From NCBI GenBank assembly GCA_964036155.1, contig OZ038422.1:33441201-33505200 (forward strand): a stretch of 64,000 nucleotides of DNA. The letters run 5' to 3'. Position numbers and translations under genes: made by a program. Positions 26,701-37,606 of this stretch are shown one piece after another; within the stretch, counting starts at the first letter, position 1, and every line of letters begins with the position of its first letter. Under the pieces are notes generated by a model, which saw only the letters and a list, made by a program, of their open reading frames with translations, searched no databases and had not been told where the DNA came from. This stretch comes from Diploscapter coronatus (lineage: Eukaryota; Nematoda; Chromadorea; Rhabditida; Rhabditidae).

Positions 26701-26837
26701 TCGACCTCTCGCAGGTCAAGGAACTATTGTCGAGAACCAGGGACAATGCAGTGCAACTGGATGTGAGCGCCGAGGCCGATGCACTTGACAGACAACTCGC
26801 TGAGACAACTGCTCTATTCCAGAAGCTGCAGGTATAG
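17781..26837 (+). CDS. vps-35: Retromer subunit VPS35
   Basis: Twenty-three exons join in phase to give 829 residues (human 796): 17781-17829, 18224-18339, 18569-18654, 18871-18934, 19153-19220, 19605-19715, 19831-19905, 20045-20123, 20282-20427, 20660-20786, 21083-21265, 21466-21555, 21730-21836, 22227-22392, 22663-22773, 23125-23211, 23447-23569, 24129-24239, 24410-24478, 24855-25016, 26006-26122, 26341-26445, 26700-26837. VPS35 is the alpha-solenoid backbone of retromer, which recycles cargo from endosomes. PRLYLL at about 126-131 is the VPS26-binding motif. Strong matches run throughout: [85 protein letters not shown]. The N-end ([16 protein letters not shown]) is basic and not in human VPS35. 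Several introns hold foldback elements. The stop TAG lies in a foldback arm, so the true C-end is uncertain. Confidence 0.96.
19012..19146. repeat. Foldback element, family B copy 1
   Basis: The 32-bp arms differ at one position. The left arm starts CAGACTTGTAACGTTTTCG and the right arm ends GTTGCAAGTCTG. The loop carries AAGATAGCGCAT, TTTTGAGAGAC and TGTTCTCTCTCG, resembling the core of family A. The right end is 6 bp before the acceptor of VPS35 exon 5. Related copies lie at 36626-36754 and 42125-42251. Confidence 0.9.
19252..19380. repeat. Foldback element, family D copy 1
   Basis: Arms are GGGACGTTTTCCACCGCG and CGCGGTGGAAAAGTCT. The interior includes CAGTTAGCTTTTAATTCCTA. The element at 23287-23410 is the same element in the opposite orientation. 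Confidence 0.85.
21854..21927. repeat. Short intronic hairpin
   Basis: The arms, about 24 bp each, run from GACTGCGTAAACTTTCCTCC to the complement ending TTTATGCAGTC, with about four mismatches and a purine-rich loop. It lies in VPS35 intron 13 and belongs to none of the longer families. Confidence 0.65.
23287..23410. repeat. Foldback element, family D copy 2 (inverted)
   Basis: The arms are GGGACGTTTTCCACCGCA and GCGGCGAAAAACGTCC. The interior GGAATTAAAAGCTAACTGGA is the reverse complement of the interior of copy 1. Both copies are in introns of VPS35. Confidence 0.85.
23825..23990. repeat. Foldback element in VPS35 intron
   Basis: The left arm contains GAGATAGATACTGCACAC and the right arm GTGTGCAGTATCTATCTTCT. 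The outer ends pair as TTTGTGAGGAG and CTTCTCACAA. The loop contains GAAAAGCGTAGAGAAATAGA. Confidence 0.8.
24650..24785. repeat. Foldback element, family A copy 2
   Basis: This element shares CGCATAACGAGATAGTG and GAGTGTCTAAACATTTA with the copy at 595-740. The inner stem has CTTCGAGAGGGA against TCTCTCGAAAATG. Confidence 0.85.
25399..25524. repeat. Foldback element in VPS35 intron
   Basis: Termini are GCACTAGTTACCCTCAAG and CTTGGGGATAACTAGTGC, with imperfect pairing inwards. It lies in the longest VPS35 intron. Confidence 0.75.
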
Positions 26838-26964
26838 AGGAAGGACCTGTGGTGGTATTAATCTTCATTGAAACGAGGTGCGACCATAAGAAAATAGTGC
26901 AAAATGAGAGTCTTTGTGGTCGCACCTCATTCTAATGAGGATTAATATCATTTCTGAATACCTG
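26829..26964. repeat. Foldback element across the VPS35 stop codon
   Basis: The ends are CAGGTAT and ATACCTG. Inner arms include GAGGTGCGACCA and TGGTCGCACCTC, plus GGTATTAATCTTCATTG against its imperfect complement. The loop has AAGAAAATAGTGC. The VPS35 stop (26835-26837) and a possible donor CAG|GTATAG are inside the left arm. Confidence 0.85.
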
Positions 26965-27215
26965 AACAAGAAGACAGGTAGGAATGTTCGAATACAAAAT
27001 GAAAGGTTCATTTATAAAATGATTGTTTTCAAAATAGGTTTCGAAATTCGCAGAGCTAAGTTTGATTTTTTAAATTGAACGTTCGATCGAGTCGTAGGAT
27101 AGAAAATTGGTTGACTATGAAAGATAATAATGAGTTCAATAAATTTCAAAGCGTTGATAATTTAGACAGGTTTTGAATATCATTAGCTTGGTTAATTGAT
27201 ACCAGAACGGTAGCA

Positions 27216-27225
27216 AATAAATAAA
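27216..27225 (+). terminator. Candidate poly(A) signals of VPS35
   Basis: Two overlapping AATAAA hexamers (AATAAATAAA) lie about 380 nt after the VPS35 stop. Confidence 0.5.
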
Positions 27226-28732
27226 ATCTAATTTAATAAATTTTGAACCTCTTCATTTTGTGTGAAAACGTTCATTCTTTAGCTCTTGCCCTAAACTCGC
27301 AGAAATCGCTTATCCTTATCCACTTTTATCGTTCATATCATTTATTCTTTTTAAATTGCTTGAATTTTTATAATTCAGCAAAATATGCATCGTGCCTTGC
27401 CCAAATCATAACTATTCAGTCATCTTTTTATCTTATTTTTTTAAACATTTGGTGGCTCAAATTTTTCTTTGCTTAAGCGATATTTTTGAACCATCACTTT
27501 TTCAATATTGATCCTACTGTAAGTTTTCATCAAATTTTTGGAGAATCAACTTTCAGTACGATTTTTCAAAAGCCATATTTATTTGGTATGCATTCCTCTA
27601 AATTATTATTCATCATTTCTCGTCATTTGTATCATGATTAGCTCTATTGCACTTTTGATAGAAAGGCTGATTTAACAATCAGGAAGTTTCGAAATCACCC
27701 AAATATATCCAAATAGAATTTAGAAAGTGCAATGTTTTCTATTTTCTTCCAAAATTTCATAAGTCAAGTTATATGTTGTAAGCCCAAAGTTTTATAATGA
27801 TTTATACGGTTTAATCTCAAACGATTTTTATCTACTTTGATAGCTCTGATAGTCGTATTTTCAGCCAGACGGAATTTCATTCTTCTTGACTTTGTTTAAA
27901 AATCGAGTCTCGTTGTATTGTGAACAGAGAGCAGAATTTGTGCTTATTAGGAATCTGAAGACTTTAGGAAAATTAGATTGCTTTGAGTTCTAGGAAGTTC
28001 TTCAAATTTCGAAAATATTGGATTCGAGAAATTTCGTTGTCGAACCTGATGTTTTTACGCATTGACTTGCGTGATTGTATTCGATTTTTACGACGTCTCG
28101 CAGATTTTTATTTTATTTATTCTACCGTAGTTGATTCAAAAATGTGATGCGCATAATATACGAATAAAGATGAATTTTAGGGGTGGAAGAATGATTGAAT
28201 TACTGAAGGGTTCTATACCCTGAAAATATCTTTGAATTTTTACTATTTTTTAACTTTCTGAAACTTGGGAACTTCGGAGAAGTTTTCGCAGCTTTTTGAT
28301 TTGATGTCATTTTTGTCTGGTCTTTTCGTACTTTTCTTCGTATTTTCGTATACGATGATCGGCAAAATTTTGTCAGTTTGCTTAGCAAATGATTCACTTT
28401 CATCACCAAAAGACTCGGCGGAAAATGCAAACGTTCTTCCCTCCACCAAACAAAAATCGCGCTATTTTTCGGTTTCTATACTTTCTTGAAAACATAATTT
28501 ATTTACGACAATCTTTTCCCTAAAATAGAACTCTTAAAATCAAAAGAATTTTATAGTTTTACATTTTTGCAAAATCTAATTCTAAAAATTTTGCGAGCAA
28601 ATTTAGATGTGTAAACGATGATTCTTTTAAATTTTCACGCTTTTTATAGATTTTAAAAATACCTTCGTCACGAGTCATTTGTCAAAATTTTCGATTTTAG
28701 AATTTTCAGGGAAATAACTCAACTATTTTCAG

Positions 28733-28866
28733 GTCTGTGCCAATTTTATTGATGCTCCATTCATTGTACATTGATCGAGTCTAGCTGTGATCAATCAAAC
28801 AGGACAATCCAAGCAGTTCAATAACGACAATTTGGCGTGGAGCAATTCGGGAACGACTGGGAATAA
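28733..28866 (+). other. Exon-like segment without a clear frame
   Basis: The segment is bounded by an acceptor (CTATTTTCAG) and a strong donor (AATAA|GTACGT). All three frames meet stops before the donor if read from the acceptor. It could be a non-coding 5' exon of the glucosyltransferase gene. From about 28778 to the donor one frame is open (INQTGQSKQFNNDNLAWSNS) but has no ATG. Confidence 0.3.
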
Positions 28867-31566
28867 GTACGTCAATTTTTACAGGTTTTCAGGATTTAAT
28901 TTTATTTATCCATGTTTCATAGTTTTTGCTTGTCGATCCATAGCATGTTTATCACTCATTCTATCATTTCCATAAAAACGCGCGCGACTATTATGATTAT
29001 GCAAATGTTGTTGATAGGGACGCAAAAAAAACTCATGACGCATTGATATCAAAAGGCCATTGTATTATCACTATTTTACTCGTCTATCTAAAAATTCTCG
29101 AAACCAAGTAACTTCTACGTTGGCCAAATATCTCTCAAATTTCACCCAAAAATCCCGGAATTAAGCTACTTCTTTAAGGTGTGTGTGAGAAAAACTTGAG
29201 GGTAATATTAGGTCAGAGCTTGTTTATTGGATGGTAAAGAGGGAGAGTGGAGAGAAAACGAATAAAATAATGCGTCTTTCGGTTGCGTGGTTACTCATTC
29301 AATTGAAGAAGAGATTTCATAACACACGGAAGGTTTGGTAGAGAAAAAAGAAATAGAGGATGGAGAGGTTCTTGCAATTGGGCGAATTTTATCGCAGCCG
29401 GTTTACTTTTTCCATCTTTTATCATGATATCATGATATCATTGATATCTTATAGAGAAGTTGAGAAAAACACGCATTCTAACTTTCTTCTAGTTTATCTC
29501 CTAGTCTCCAGGCTAGTTATCTCAATTCATAAAGTCTGGTTGATGTCTTATGTGAATTTTTCACGACTCATCCCAAGCTAGACTACTTTTTGCAGAAAAC
29601 TATCTTTTCATTCCGTTTTCCAACTGTTTCGCTGATCTGTGAACTTAGTAGTGTAGTCACATATATATGATTGTTGGAACGTAGGAACGGTATTGCTGTG
29701 CTTTATGTAGGTGAGAAAATATAAGATACGAAATAAGGTCATGCTCAAAGAGTGGTAGCAAAATTCAACTTGGCAATATAAATCAATTTTTGGATAACAA
29801 CGAACTCAGGAATATTCATTTTCAAAGCTGAATTAGGACTTTTGAGATTTCTGAAAGATCGTAAAGTTCGATGGGCAAAAGATAAAACCAGCAAGAACTC
29901 AAATATTTTCATTCAAGTGTGCGCCAATTTGTTTGTGTCAAACAAAATGTCAAGGGTCACGTTAAGCGAGAGAAAGCGAGGAATGCAAGGGTAAAGTAAA
30001 CGGAACAATACAAGGAAAAGGAAGAGGAAGAGGAAGTCCAAAAACTCCCAGGAAAACTGCTCAAAAAGTTGAAAATTTGGCACTTTACTTATTTTTTGAA
30101 ACCTTTCGATATTTTTATTTTGAAGAATTTTGATCACTTGGACATGGTTGATCTTATCCAGAATAGTTGCTAAAAAGCTGGTAGCTTTGCACTTCAGAAA
30201 CACTTTTGAGCTATTTGCTATTTTGATGATTTTTCAAACACCGATCACAAGGTTTGACTTATCATGGCTATAAGTAGTTTTCATGAAATATTCTCTTCTT
30301 TAAAATTTCATCAACTTCCTTCAAATATTTTTTTAAATTGGCATTTTCATTCTAAGTTCACTCGAACACTAAACCGAAGTCGCCTTTTTATTTTAGCCGG
30401 ATTTAAATTTGATGAAATTGATCTTTCCCAACTCCAATAAATCTTTCAACATTTTCCAAATTAAGAATATCGTATTTTTGATTCTAGTTTTGTTATTCTT
30501 CCTTTTCTTGAATAACTAACGAATTCATCATTTTTTCACTTCGAATTTCAAATGTTTCCTAGGCAATTTTCTACGCGTCCTCTGCATTATTTCGTTCTTA
30601 TTTCGCGATTGTGAATCTTAAAAATTGCGGTCACTGAACCTGGATTTATTTGAACCTTGGAAATCAACTTTTTCCCATTCTTTTGCAAAATTTTCTAATT
30701 TTAGTTCCTTCTCAGGTTGTTCAAAAACATTTCTAATTTTCCTTTCTTTTTATGTAAAAAATGATTAGCCACACCCCTTAATTTCTCTATGCTGATTTTT
30801 AATTAAAGAAAGTCGATTTTAGTGATTTTTCTTTTTCCCTATCCAAATTTACGCTATTAGCGAGATGTGCAAAGACCATAATCTGGCACGAAAACGAGAG
30901 AAATCATCAACTTGGTGAACTATTATTTGAAATCGAGAGGGAAAAGATAGAAAACTAGGAAATAGTGAAGGAATTATGAAGAATTAAAGAAACATTTCGA
31001 GAGAATGATTTTTTCCTCTTTTTCCTTAAAAACGTCGATATTTCTCCATTTTACTCGTTTGCTATGCAATTCTCAACAGCGAGGGTTTTTATGCGAGTAT
31101 CGATTTTTTATCATCGAACCCCCAAACATCAGGTTTCCATTTTCATACCCAAACCATATAGGGGAAATCAACGCGAATGTCCTATTTTTGACAATTTTAA
31201 TAGAATTTTTGCGAATTTCCTTGAAATTTTCTAATTTTATAACCTTCGATGATTATTATTCGTTTTTACTAGAGCGTCTGACGATTTTGGCAATTTATCA
31301 AACTTTTGAAACATAAGAATGCTAGATTTGTAAGATTTTCAATGACGAATTCAGAAAGTTAAGCAATCATTTTCAAATAGTCTTTATAACCTAGCGTCGC
31401 TTTAGTCATAAAATTTTGCAATCCAACTTGTATTACTCATCGATCATTAACGCTCAAAATATGCATCATTTTTGAGTTTTGGATGATGGTTCAACATTTT
31501 CAGCTCATATTTTTTGATTTATATTCATCACTAAAATTGGGACCAATTGCAAAATAACCGCTTTTA

Positions 31567-31795
31567 ACTATGCGTATGATTTTGCTGATAAAGCTTCAAA
31601 ATTATACCTGATAAAATTTAAATTTTCTGCTTTTTTCCCATACTATTTCTCAAAATTCTTTATCTTTTCTTTCGCATTAATTCCCAGTTAACTATGCGTA
31701 TATTTCTGCTACTGATATGACTTGTAAAATTTCTTTCTTTCTTTCCATACTATTTTCCAAATTTGTCTAAAAATAATCCCCGTTAATTATGCTTT
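31567..31795. repeat. Two diverged tandem units of about 120 bp
   Basis: Both units start near TTAACTATGCGTAT followed by TTTCTGCT or TTTTGCTGA. Both then have AAATTT, TTTCTT runs and CCATACTATTTYYCAAA in the same order. The second unit is diverged towards its end. Confidence 0.6.
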
Positions 31796-32117
31796 TCGTT
31801 ACCACATAGTTAGTGATAATGGTGAAATAATAAGCTACTTGATAAGGTAGCTAGAGATCACTGTATTATTAGAGAGGAAAAGAAAGGGTTGAATATCAGA
31901 CCACTCGAAATGTGAAGAGTACCATGCAGGGAGGGGAATGGGGCTGATTATAAAGCCAGTGACTCTTATTTTAGGAAAGGCGATACTTTGTTTTGACTGG
32001 CTCATTTGGTATTTTGCATTTGTCATTCATTTCATTCCTTGCAAATTAGTAGTTTTGGAATTTCTTTTAGAAGTATCGATTTTCGAGATAGTTTTTTTTC
32101 GTGATTTATCACTTTAG

Positions 32118-32330
32118 ATCTAGAAATTCTGAAATTTTTGGACTTTAATCAGTCATATGTAGACTAACATTAAATTTGCGAATCTAGTTCTAGAAGCTCT
32201 GAAAATTCTTATAAATTATTTTACGTAGATTTGTAAACCTGATTCTAGAAATTCGAAAATCTTAGGATTTTATTTTACGAAAATTAACTAAACAAAATTT
32301 TTTATCATGGTTCTAGAAGTTCTGGAACGT
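32118..32330. repeat. Four-unit minisatellite with TTCTAGAA cores
   Basis: Units begin at about 32118, 32187, 32241 and 32309, spaced 69, 54 and 68 bp. Each has the core (T)TCTAGAARYTCTGRAA with variations, followed by AT-rich sequence ending near ATTTTACGTA. TTCTAGAA is a half-site pair of the heat-shock-element type (TTCnnGAA). Confidence 0.65.
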
Positions 32331-32952
32331 CTAAGGCGTTCATTTTACGTAATTTAGCTAATACTAAATGTGCAAGTCGGATTTTCCTAAGCCCCGATCT
32401 CTGACTTAAAACCCTCTTTGTCTTTAGAGGTTTTGCGAGATGAGGGAAAGGAAATTAGGTATTTTAGTTGGTAAAGACGATTCACTTTGCTTACGCATGA
32501 AAGGGTAGATAATGATGTGCTTTCAAGGCAAAGATGTTATTCATAGAGCTGACACCACTGCCTCATATCATGGAACTTTTTGCTTATTCTTGAAACAGAT
32601 ATACGATAAATATCGTTTCTGCAGCGAATTTATTATATTTTGGCTTACTGTTGAAACTTATTCCGTCTTTTTGCATTCATTCGAGTTATCATTTTCAAGT
32701 TCTCTTAATTTTTGCTTATTCAAGATTTCCGCTGGCATACAATCACATTATTTTTCTAGAAAAGCTACAATTGTCCGCATTTGGATGAAACTTGTTTCAC
32801 ATTTGTAAACATCTTGACAGGTGTTATTTTTTCTTCGAAAAATCTTTTCCTACAACCGCCCACTACTCTAGCCAATTATGTATAGAAAGTAGTCTTGTAG
32901 ACTATTGCTTGAAGCTTATTTCACTTAAAGAATCAAAAATGCAAACTTGCAG

Positions 32953-33098
32953 AAACTGGATACCTCCAGCGGAGAGGCGTCGTCGTCAGGCCTTCGGGCA
33001 GCAGTTCCTTCCTCGTCAGTGGCCGGGGAGCCGCACGAAAGCCTCTATGTGCTCAGTCCCATCCCCACTATCCTCAGGCACATCATGCTGACTAACAG
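32953..33098 (+). CDS. Orphan coding-like exon before/at the glucosyltransferase start
   Basis: After the acceptor CTTGCAG the frame is open and has the G/C-rich third positions of other exons here. It encodes residues containing LDTSSGEASSSGLRAAVPSS and [20 protein letters not shown]. It ends AAC AG|GTTATT in phase 2, which fits the second glucosyltransferase exon. At its 5' side phase 0 is needed, which fits the donor-like CAG|GTATAG of the last VPS35 exon. No ATG lies upstream in frame within the exon-acceptor region; the only in-frame ATG is at 33085. It may be part 5'UTR and part start exon, an extended glucosyltransferase N-end with an unseen first exon, or the real last exon of VPS35. 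Confidence 0.5.
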
Positions 33099-36000
33099 GT
33101 TATTCAATTTCAAAACTTACTCAAATTTATCATCACGGCCTTACAAGTCTTTCCTTTGAAAATAGTGAGAGGAAGGCGAGAGACAATGACAATTCTCTTT
33201 TTCTCTGCCCACAGTTAAGCTAAATTCAGAATATTCCCGAAAGAATAATGCCTGTAAGGCCGTGCGATGCGAATACTTTTCACCTGAAGCCTTTTATACC
33301 ACACATTATTTCACCTCTTTTTTCTTCGTCTTTTTATGCCAAAATACTCGCAGAATAAAACGAGGATCGAGTGCGATTTTCTATTCTACATAACTTTTTT
33401 GTTCTCTTGAAATATTGGCCAAGAAACGAATTTTTTCAATTCTGAATTTTGATGCTGAAAATAAGAATGTTTTCCCACAAATTTCAATAAGGAAATTCTC
33501 ACAGGTTACTGAAATTAACGAAATAGGGAAAAAAAATTATAATTTTCATGTTTTTGATTGAATTTGTGGGAAAAGAAACATAGAAGGCTTTCAAAATTGA
33601 AAATCAGTATATCAGTATAAATATGTTTCGAGAATGGGGTAAATCAAGCTTCTGACATCGACGTCCGGTGACGTTATCATTCGATAATAATTATCACGAA
33701 TCGGCACGTTTACAAAGATAGATATTGATTGATGTTTGTTTCAAGATTTAACCATAAGAGTTTTCAAAAATCAGCAATCGTTGAATTATCAGTCGAAATG
33801 TATTTTTAAAAGATGAAGAGCTTTCAAGGATCATAGGTTGTGTAGGCGTATGTTTCATATTTCAAATATAAAAACTTTTCAAAACTGTTGCCCAATTTCA
33901 CATCTAGTGATGGTTATCATTATCAAAAATCAATAAAAAAAAATAAAGGAAGAATCGCGATAATTTTCGATTTTTTTCAGTGGTGAATGGCCCTCCTGGT
34001 TGCCGACATTTCTCGCTCTGCTGTCTCTCGTTTTCGCCTGCTCTCTCTACATCATCCATGCCATTGCGCTCGTCTATGGGTAAGTTTTTGAATGTAGTTT
34101 TTTCTTTATTTTCTAAAAATAAAAAATTCCTAACGATTCGTTCGAGAAAATCGAATAATTCTTTTTGTAAAAATAATGTATTTTCCAGAAAGCTGCATCT
34201 CTGGAAGAAAGTGAAATTTGACCGGAAAAGGGAAGGTGTCTCGATAATCAAACCGATCGTGGGTTTGGATGCAAATTTGGAAGAGAATCTGAAATGCTTT
34301 TGCGAGTTAGATTATCACCAGGTAGTTGTTTTTAAAGATTATCATCAAACGATCATTCTCGAAATTATATTTATTAAATTTCAAAAGCTTGGGTGAAATA
34401 TGTATTACATTTTTAGATTTATCCGAACCTTTTTCTATGAACGAAAATGTTATTCAAAGTAATATATTGTTGGTTTTTTTTTTTTTAAATTTAATTTGAA
34501 TTTTTTAGTACGAGCTCCACATTTGCTTTCAAAAGCGAGACGACCCCGCAGTTCCTCTCGTCAAACGAGTCCTCGCTAACTATCCAAATTTAGATGTCAA
34601 AATTCATTACGGTAGGTTTCAGATTCGATCAAATTCAAGAGATTAAATACCTCATATTAATAGCTTTACCATTATATAGATCAATAAAAAGATTAAATGA
34701 AACTTATTTCAGGCGGCGAAAAGGTCGGTTTGAACCCGAAGATCAACAACATGATGCCTGCGTACAGAAGCGCTAAATATCCTTTGATTGTCGTCAGCGA
34801 TAGTGGTAAGAAAATCTATTTATTCAACTTTTTACTATCCTAAATATATAAGATTTTTTTTTTGGAAAATTAGCATGCTTATCGGAAATTTTCGTTATCT
34901 TTTCAGGAATGCTAATTCTTATTGCGATATTTTCTTTCTTTAAAAAATGCTTTTGGTCTAAAATTTCCAAATAATAGATTTTTTCTTTTAATATGATGTT
35001 TTTCAGGAATATGGATGCGCTCAGACGCCCTGATGGATATGGTGAACTGTATGCAGCCGGGTTATGCGCTCGTCACGCAAGTGCCCTACTGCAAGGACAG
35101 GAAAGGATTCGCTAATAATCTCGAACAGGTAGAGGAATAGGTTTCAAAGAGTTTAATAAATGCCTAAACTTGTTCTAAGAATAATCTTTTTTTGCTTTAA
35201 TTTCAAAAATCATCCACTGTTCTGAAATTTTAAATTCGTTCAAAGTTTGTTTTAAAAAAAAAATTGATAAATGTTCTAGATTTCTACAGGAATTATTTGC
35301 AATTCTCTTATATTGTTAAAATGTTCTTCGGAACATTGATTTTTTCATGTTTTGAAAAAAAAAAACTGAATTACTCTGCTTTCTTTTAGATTTATTTTGG
35401 CACGTCTCATGGTCGAATTTACCTGGCTGGAAATGCGATGAAGTTCGTGTGTTCTACTGGAATGTCGTCAATGTTCAGAAAATCCGCGCTGGATGAGTGC
35501 GGGGGGTTGGAGGTAAATTTCATACTCGATAAAAAAAAACAAAATCCCATCTGACATTTTTGAAAATACCAAGATATTTGAATAAATATTATGTTCTTTA
35601 AGCTTCACAGATTTTCTCTTCTTTCCAACAAAAATCGAAAACAGAAACGGAAAGAAGAGGAGGGGAAGAGGTAGCAAGAAAGGAAAGAGCGCGTGGGGGT
35701 AGAGAAAGAGAGATACTCTAGTGGACCCAAAAACTCCGCCCAGCACTGCCCAATATGTACTTTTTTAGGCTTTTGGCGGCTACCTTGCTGAGGACTATTT
35801 CTTCGGTCTGGAATTGATGAACCGAGGCTGGTTGTGCGATGTGTCGACCTTCCCGGCCCTGCAGAACTCTGCCCACCTGACTGTCGATCGATTCATCGAC
35901 AGAATTTCCAGATGGGTCAAGCTCAGAATCGCAATGCTCCCTCACATAATTATCGTTGAACCCATTCAGGTTGGTTTTCAAGGCTTTTAATAAAATAAGG

Positions 36001-37606
36001 CTTGCCCAAATTAGTCATATATCGGTGAAAATGCTTGCTATTGAAGATTTTCAACTTTTAGCTGAATTATGAAGGGGCTTTTTGAAAAGCAGTGGTGCTG
36101 ATTGCACGAGACTTTACTATCGACAATTTTCCAAATAAGTTTCGAATTGAATTGAGATATGACAAGTATTTTTGAAAACTTAGTGCTTTGTTCTTCAGAA
36201 ATTGAAACGTTTGTCTCGATCTAATTTCATATTTTGCACAAGTTTCTTGAAACTTGCAATTTTATTAGAAGGAAGAGCTGAATTTGAACAAATTCAAAGG
36301 AGTTTCAAAAATTTACAATTTCTGATGACATTAATCTTCCTTGATTCTAGAATAAGCAAAGATAGAAATTGAAAAGGAAGGAAAAATATTGGAAAATTTG
36401 AGGACTGTTTCGCATGCGGCATTCTGGCTTCTTTGGCGACGAGCTATCTGTTCGGTTGGAACCCCCTGATTCATTTCGCTCTGCATACCATCTACTGGTT
36501 CGCATCGGACTGGACGCTCAACAGAACCATGCAGGTAGATTTTTACTCTTCAATAAAAACCTAAAAGTAGGCTTAGTGAAAATTTTCATTTCTATAGTAT
36601 CTTTGGACTTCACATCATTCGATCAGATTTATAACTTTTCGAACCGTATCAAACGAGATAGCTCATATTTTCGAGAGACAGAAAAGACGTTATTTTTCCT
36701 CGCAAAACTATATACTATTTCGTTTCATGCGGTTCGGAAAGTTGCAAATCTGCATCCGATTATTTTTTTCGTTAACACAGAGCAGGTATAAATCATGGAA
36801 TTTATCTTCCCTGTGAATTGAAGATTTTTCGTCCGTTTTATGTCGATTTTATGTGTAACTAATTTCCTATTCGTGATAAATGGGATGAAGAAATCTTGAA
36901 ACTTCTTTTTGTCAAATTAATTTTTCTTTCTATACTCTATTTAGTAATTTCCTATTATAACGACGAAAGAAAACGATGCTATTTTGATACGTATCTAAAG
37001 AGTTTCTTTTTTTTTTTTTTCCAGAACGGCTCCCTGCAAATCTCGTTCCCCGAATACCTGTTGACCTGGGTGGTGCGGGAGACGATTGCCCCGTTCATCT
37101 TCCTCTACGCACTCTGCAATCAGGACATCGAGTGGAGGGAGTCCAGGTTCAGGCTGGAGTGGGGCGGCAGAATTCGGTAATTTGTTAATCACATTAAAAT
37201 TGAAAAAAAAAAAAAAAAAAAAAATCATCATACCATCTAACAAACGTTATACTTTGAGAAAGTATGTGGAAAAAGGCTTTTCTCCAGTTAAAAATAAAGT
37301 ATAACAACGCTTATACAAACGCTAAGGCATGTCGGACCGAATTTAACGAAAAATTTAGAAGGAATATGGTATTTAAAAGTTGTCTTTTTTTTTTTTTTTT
37401 TATTTATTTTGCTGATTTCTTGAATTCTATCGATTTGTTGTTTACAACAAACCTAAATTATGTCAAATTTATAAGTGAGTTCTTTAAAACGCGATAAATT
37501 TCTGATTTTAAGAGAGCGAAATTTGATTGTTTTTAATTTTAGACAGAACAACGGATTCCACAACCACCACCATCACAACCACTATTCTACAGACAAAATC
37601 AAGTAG
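33085..37606 (+). CDS. cgt: Ceramide glucosyltransferase (UDP-glucose:ceramide, GT21 family)
   Basis: Eleven exons give 411 residues: 33085-33098, 33981-34079, 34189-34321, 34509-34611, 34713-34805, 35007-35128, 35390-35512, 35769-35969, 36403-36534, 37025-37176, 37543-37606. The enzyme transfers glucose from UDP-glucose to ceramide in Golgi/ER membranes, the first step to glucosylceramides. A membrane anchor lies at about 10-33 ([20 protein letters not shown]). The D,D,D,(Q/R)xxRW active-site set is complete: DDPAV (Asp94), SDSG (Asp146), EDYFF (Asp238), RISRW (274-278). [20 protein letters not shown] and [20 protein letters not shown] match human UGCG. The C-end has membrane segments and a His-rich tail ([11 protein letters not shown]) not seen in human UGCG. 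The ATG at 33085 gives a human-like N-end length. Exon 9 uses an unusual acceptor, TTTGAG. Which of the several worm cgt paralogues this is cannot be told. Confidence 0.93.
33134..33264. repeat. Foldback element in glucosyltransferase intron 1
   Basis: Termini are CACGGCCTTACAAG and CCTGTAAGGCCGTG (12 of 14 pair). The interior carries GAAAATAGTGAGAGGAAGG and TTCTCTTTTTCTCTGCC, as in other foldbacks. Confidence 0.75.
36626..36754. repeat. Foldback element, family B copy 2
   Basis: The left arm has CAGATTTATAACTTTTCGAA and the right arm GTTTCATGCGGTTCGGAAAG followed by TTGCAAATCTG. The loop has GAGATAGCTCATATTTTCGA and TATACTATTTCG. It lies in the intron before exon 10 of the glucosyltransferase. 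Confidence 0.85.

Larger units (their letters stand above)
26838..33084. other. Intergenic region, VPS35 to ceramide glucosyltransferase
   Basis: This is 6.2 kb with few coding signs. It contains a foldback end, VPS35 poly(A) signals, an exon-like segment at 28733-28866 (TTTTCAG before it, AATAA|GTACGT after it, no long frame), two diverged tandem repeats at 31.6-31.8 kb, a four-unit minisatellite at 32.1-32.3 kb, and the orphan coding-like exon at 32953. It could hold the glucosyltransferase promoter and first introns. Confidence 0.5.

Noticed and set aside
32512..33091. ORFs of 98-99 residues before the orphan exon
   Set aside because: The frames differ from the coding frame of 32953-33098 and show no similarity.
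33904..34396. ORFs of 115 and 138 residues on both strands
   Set aside because: They run across glucosyltransferase exons 2 and 3 and their introns; the spliced frame is the one with family similarity.
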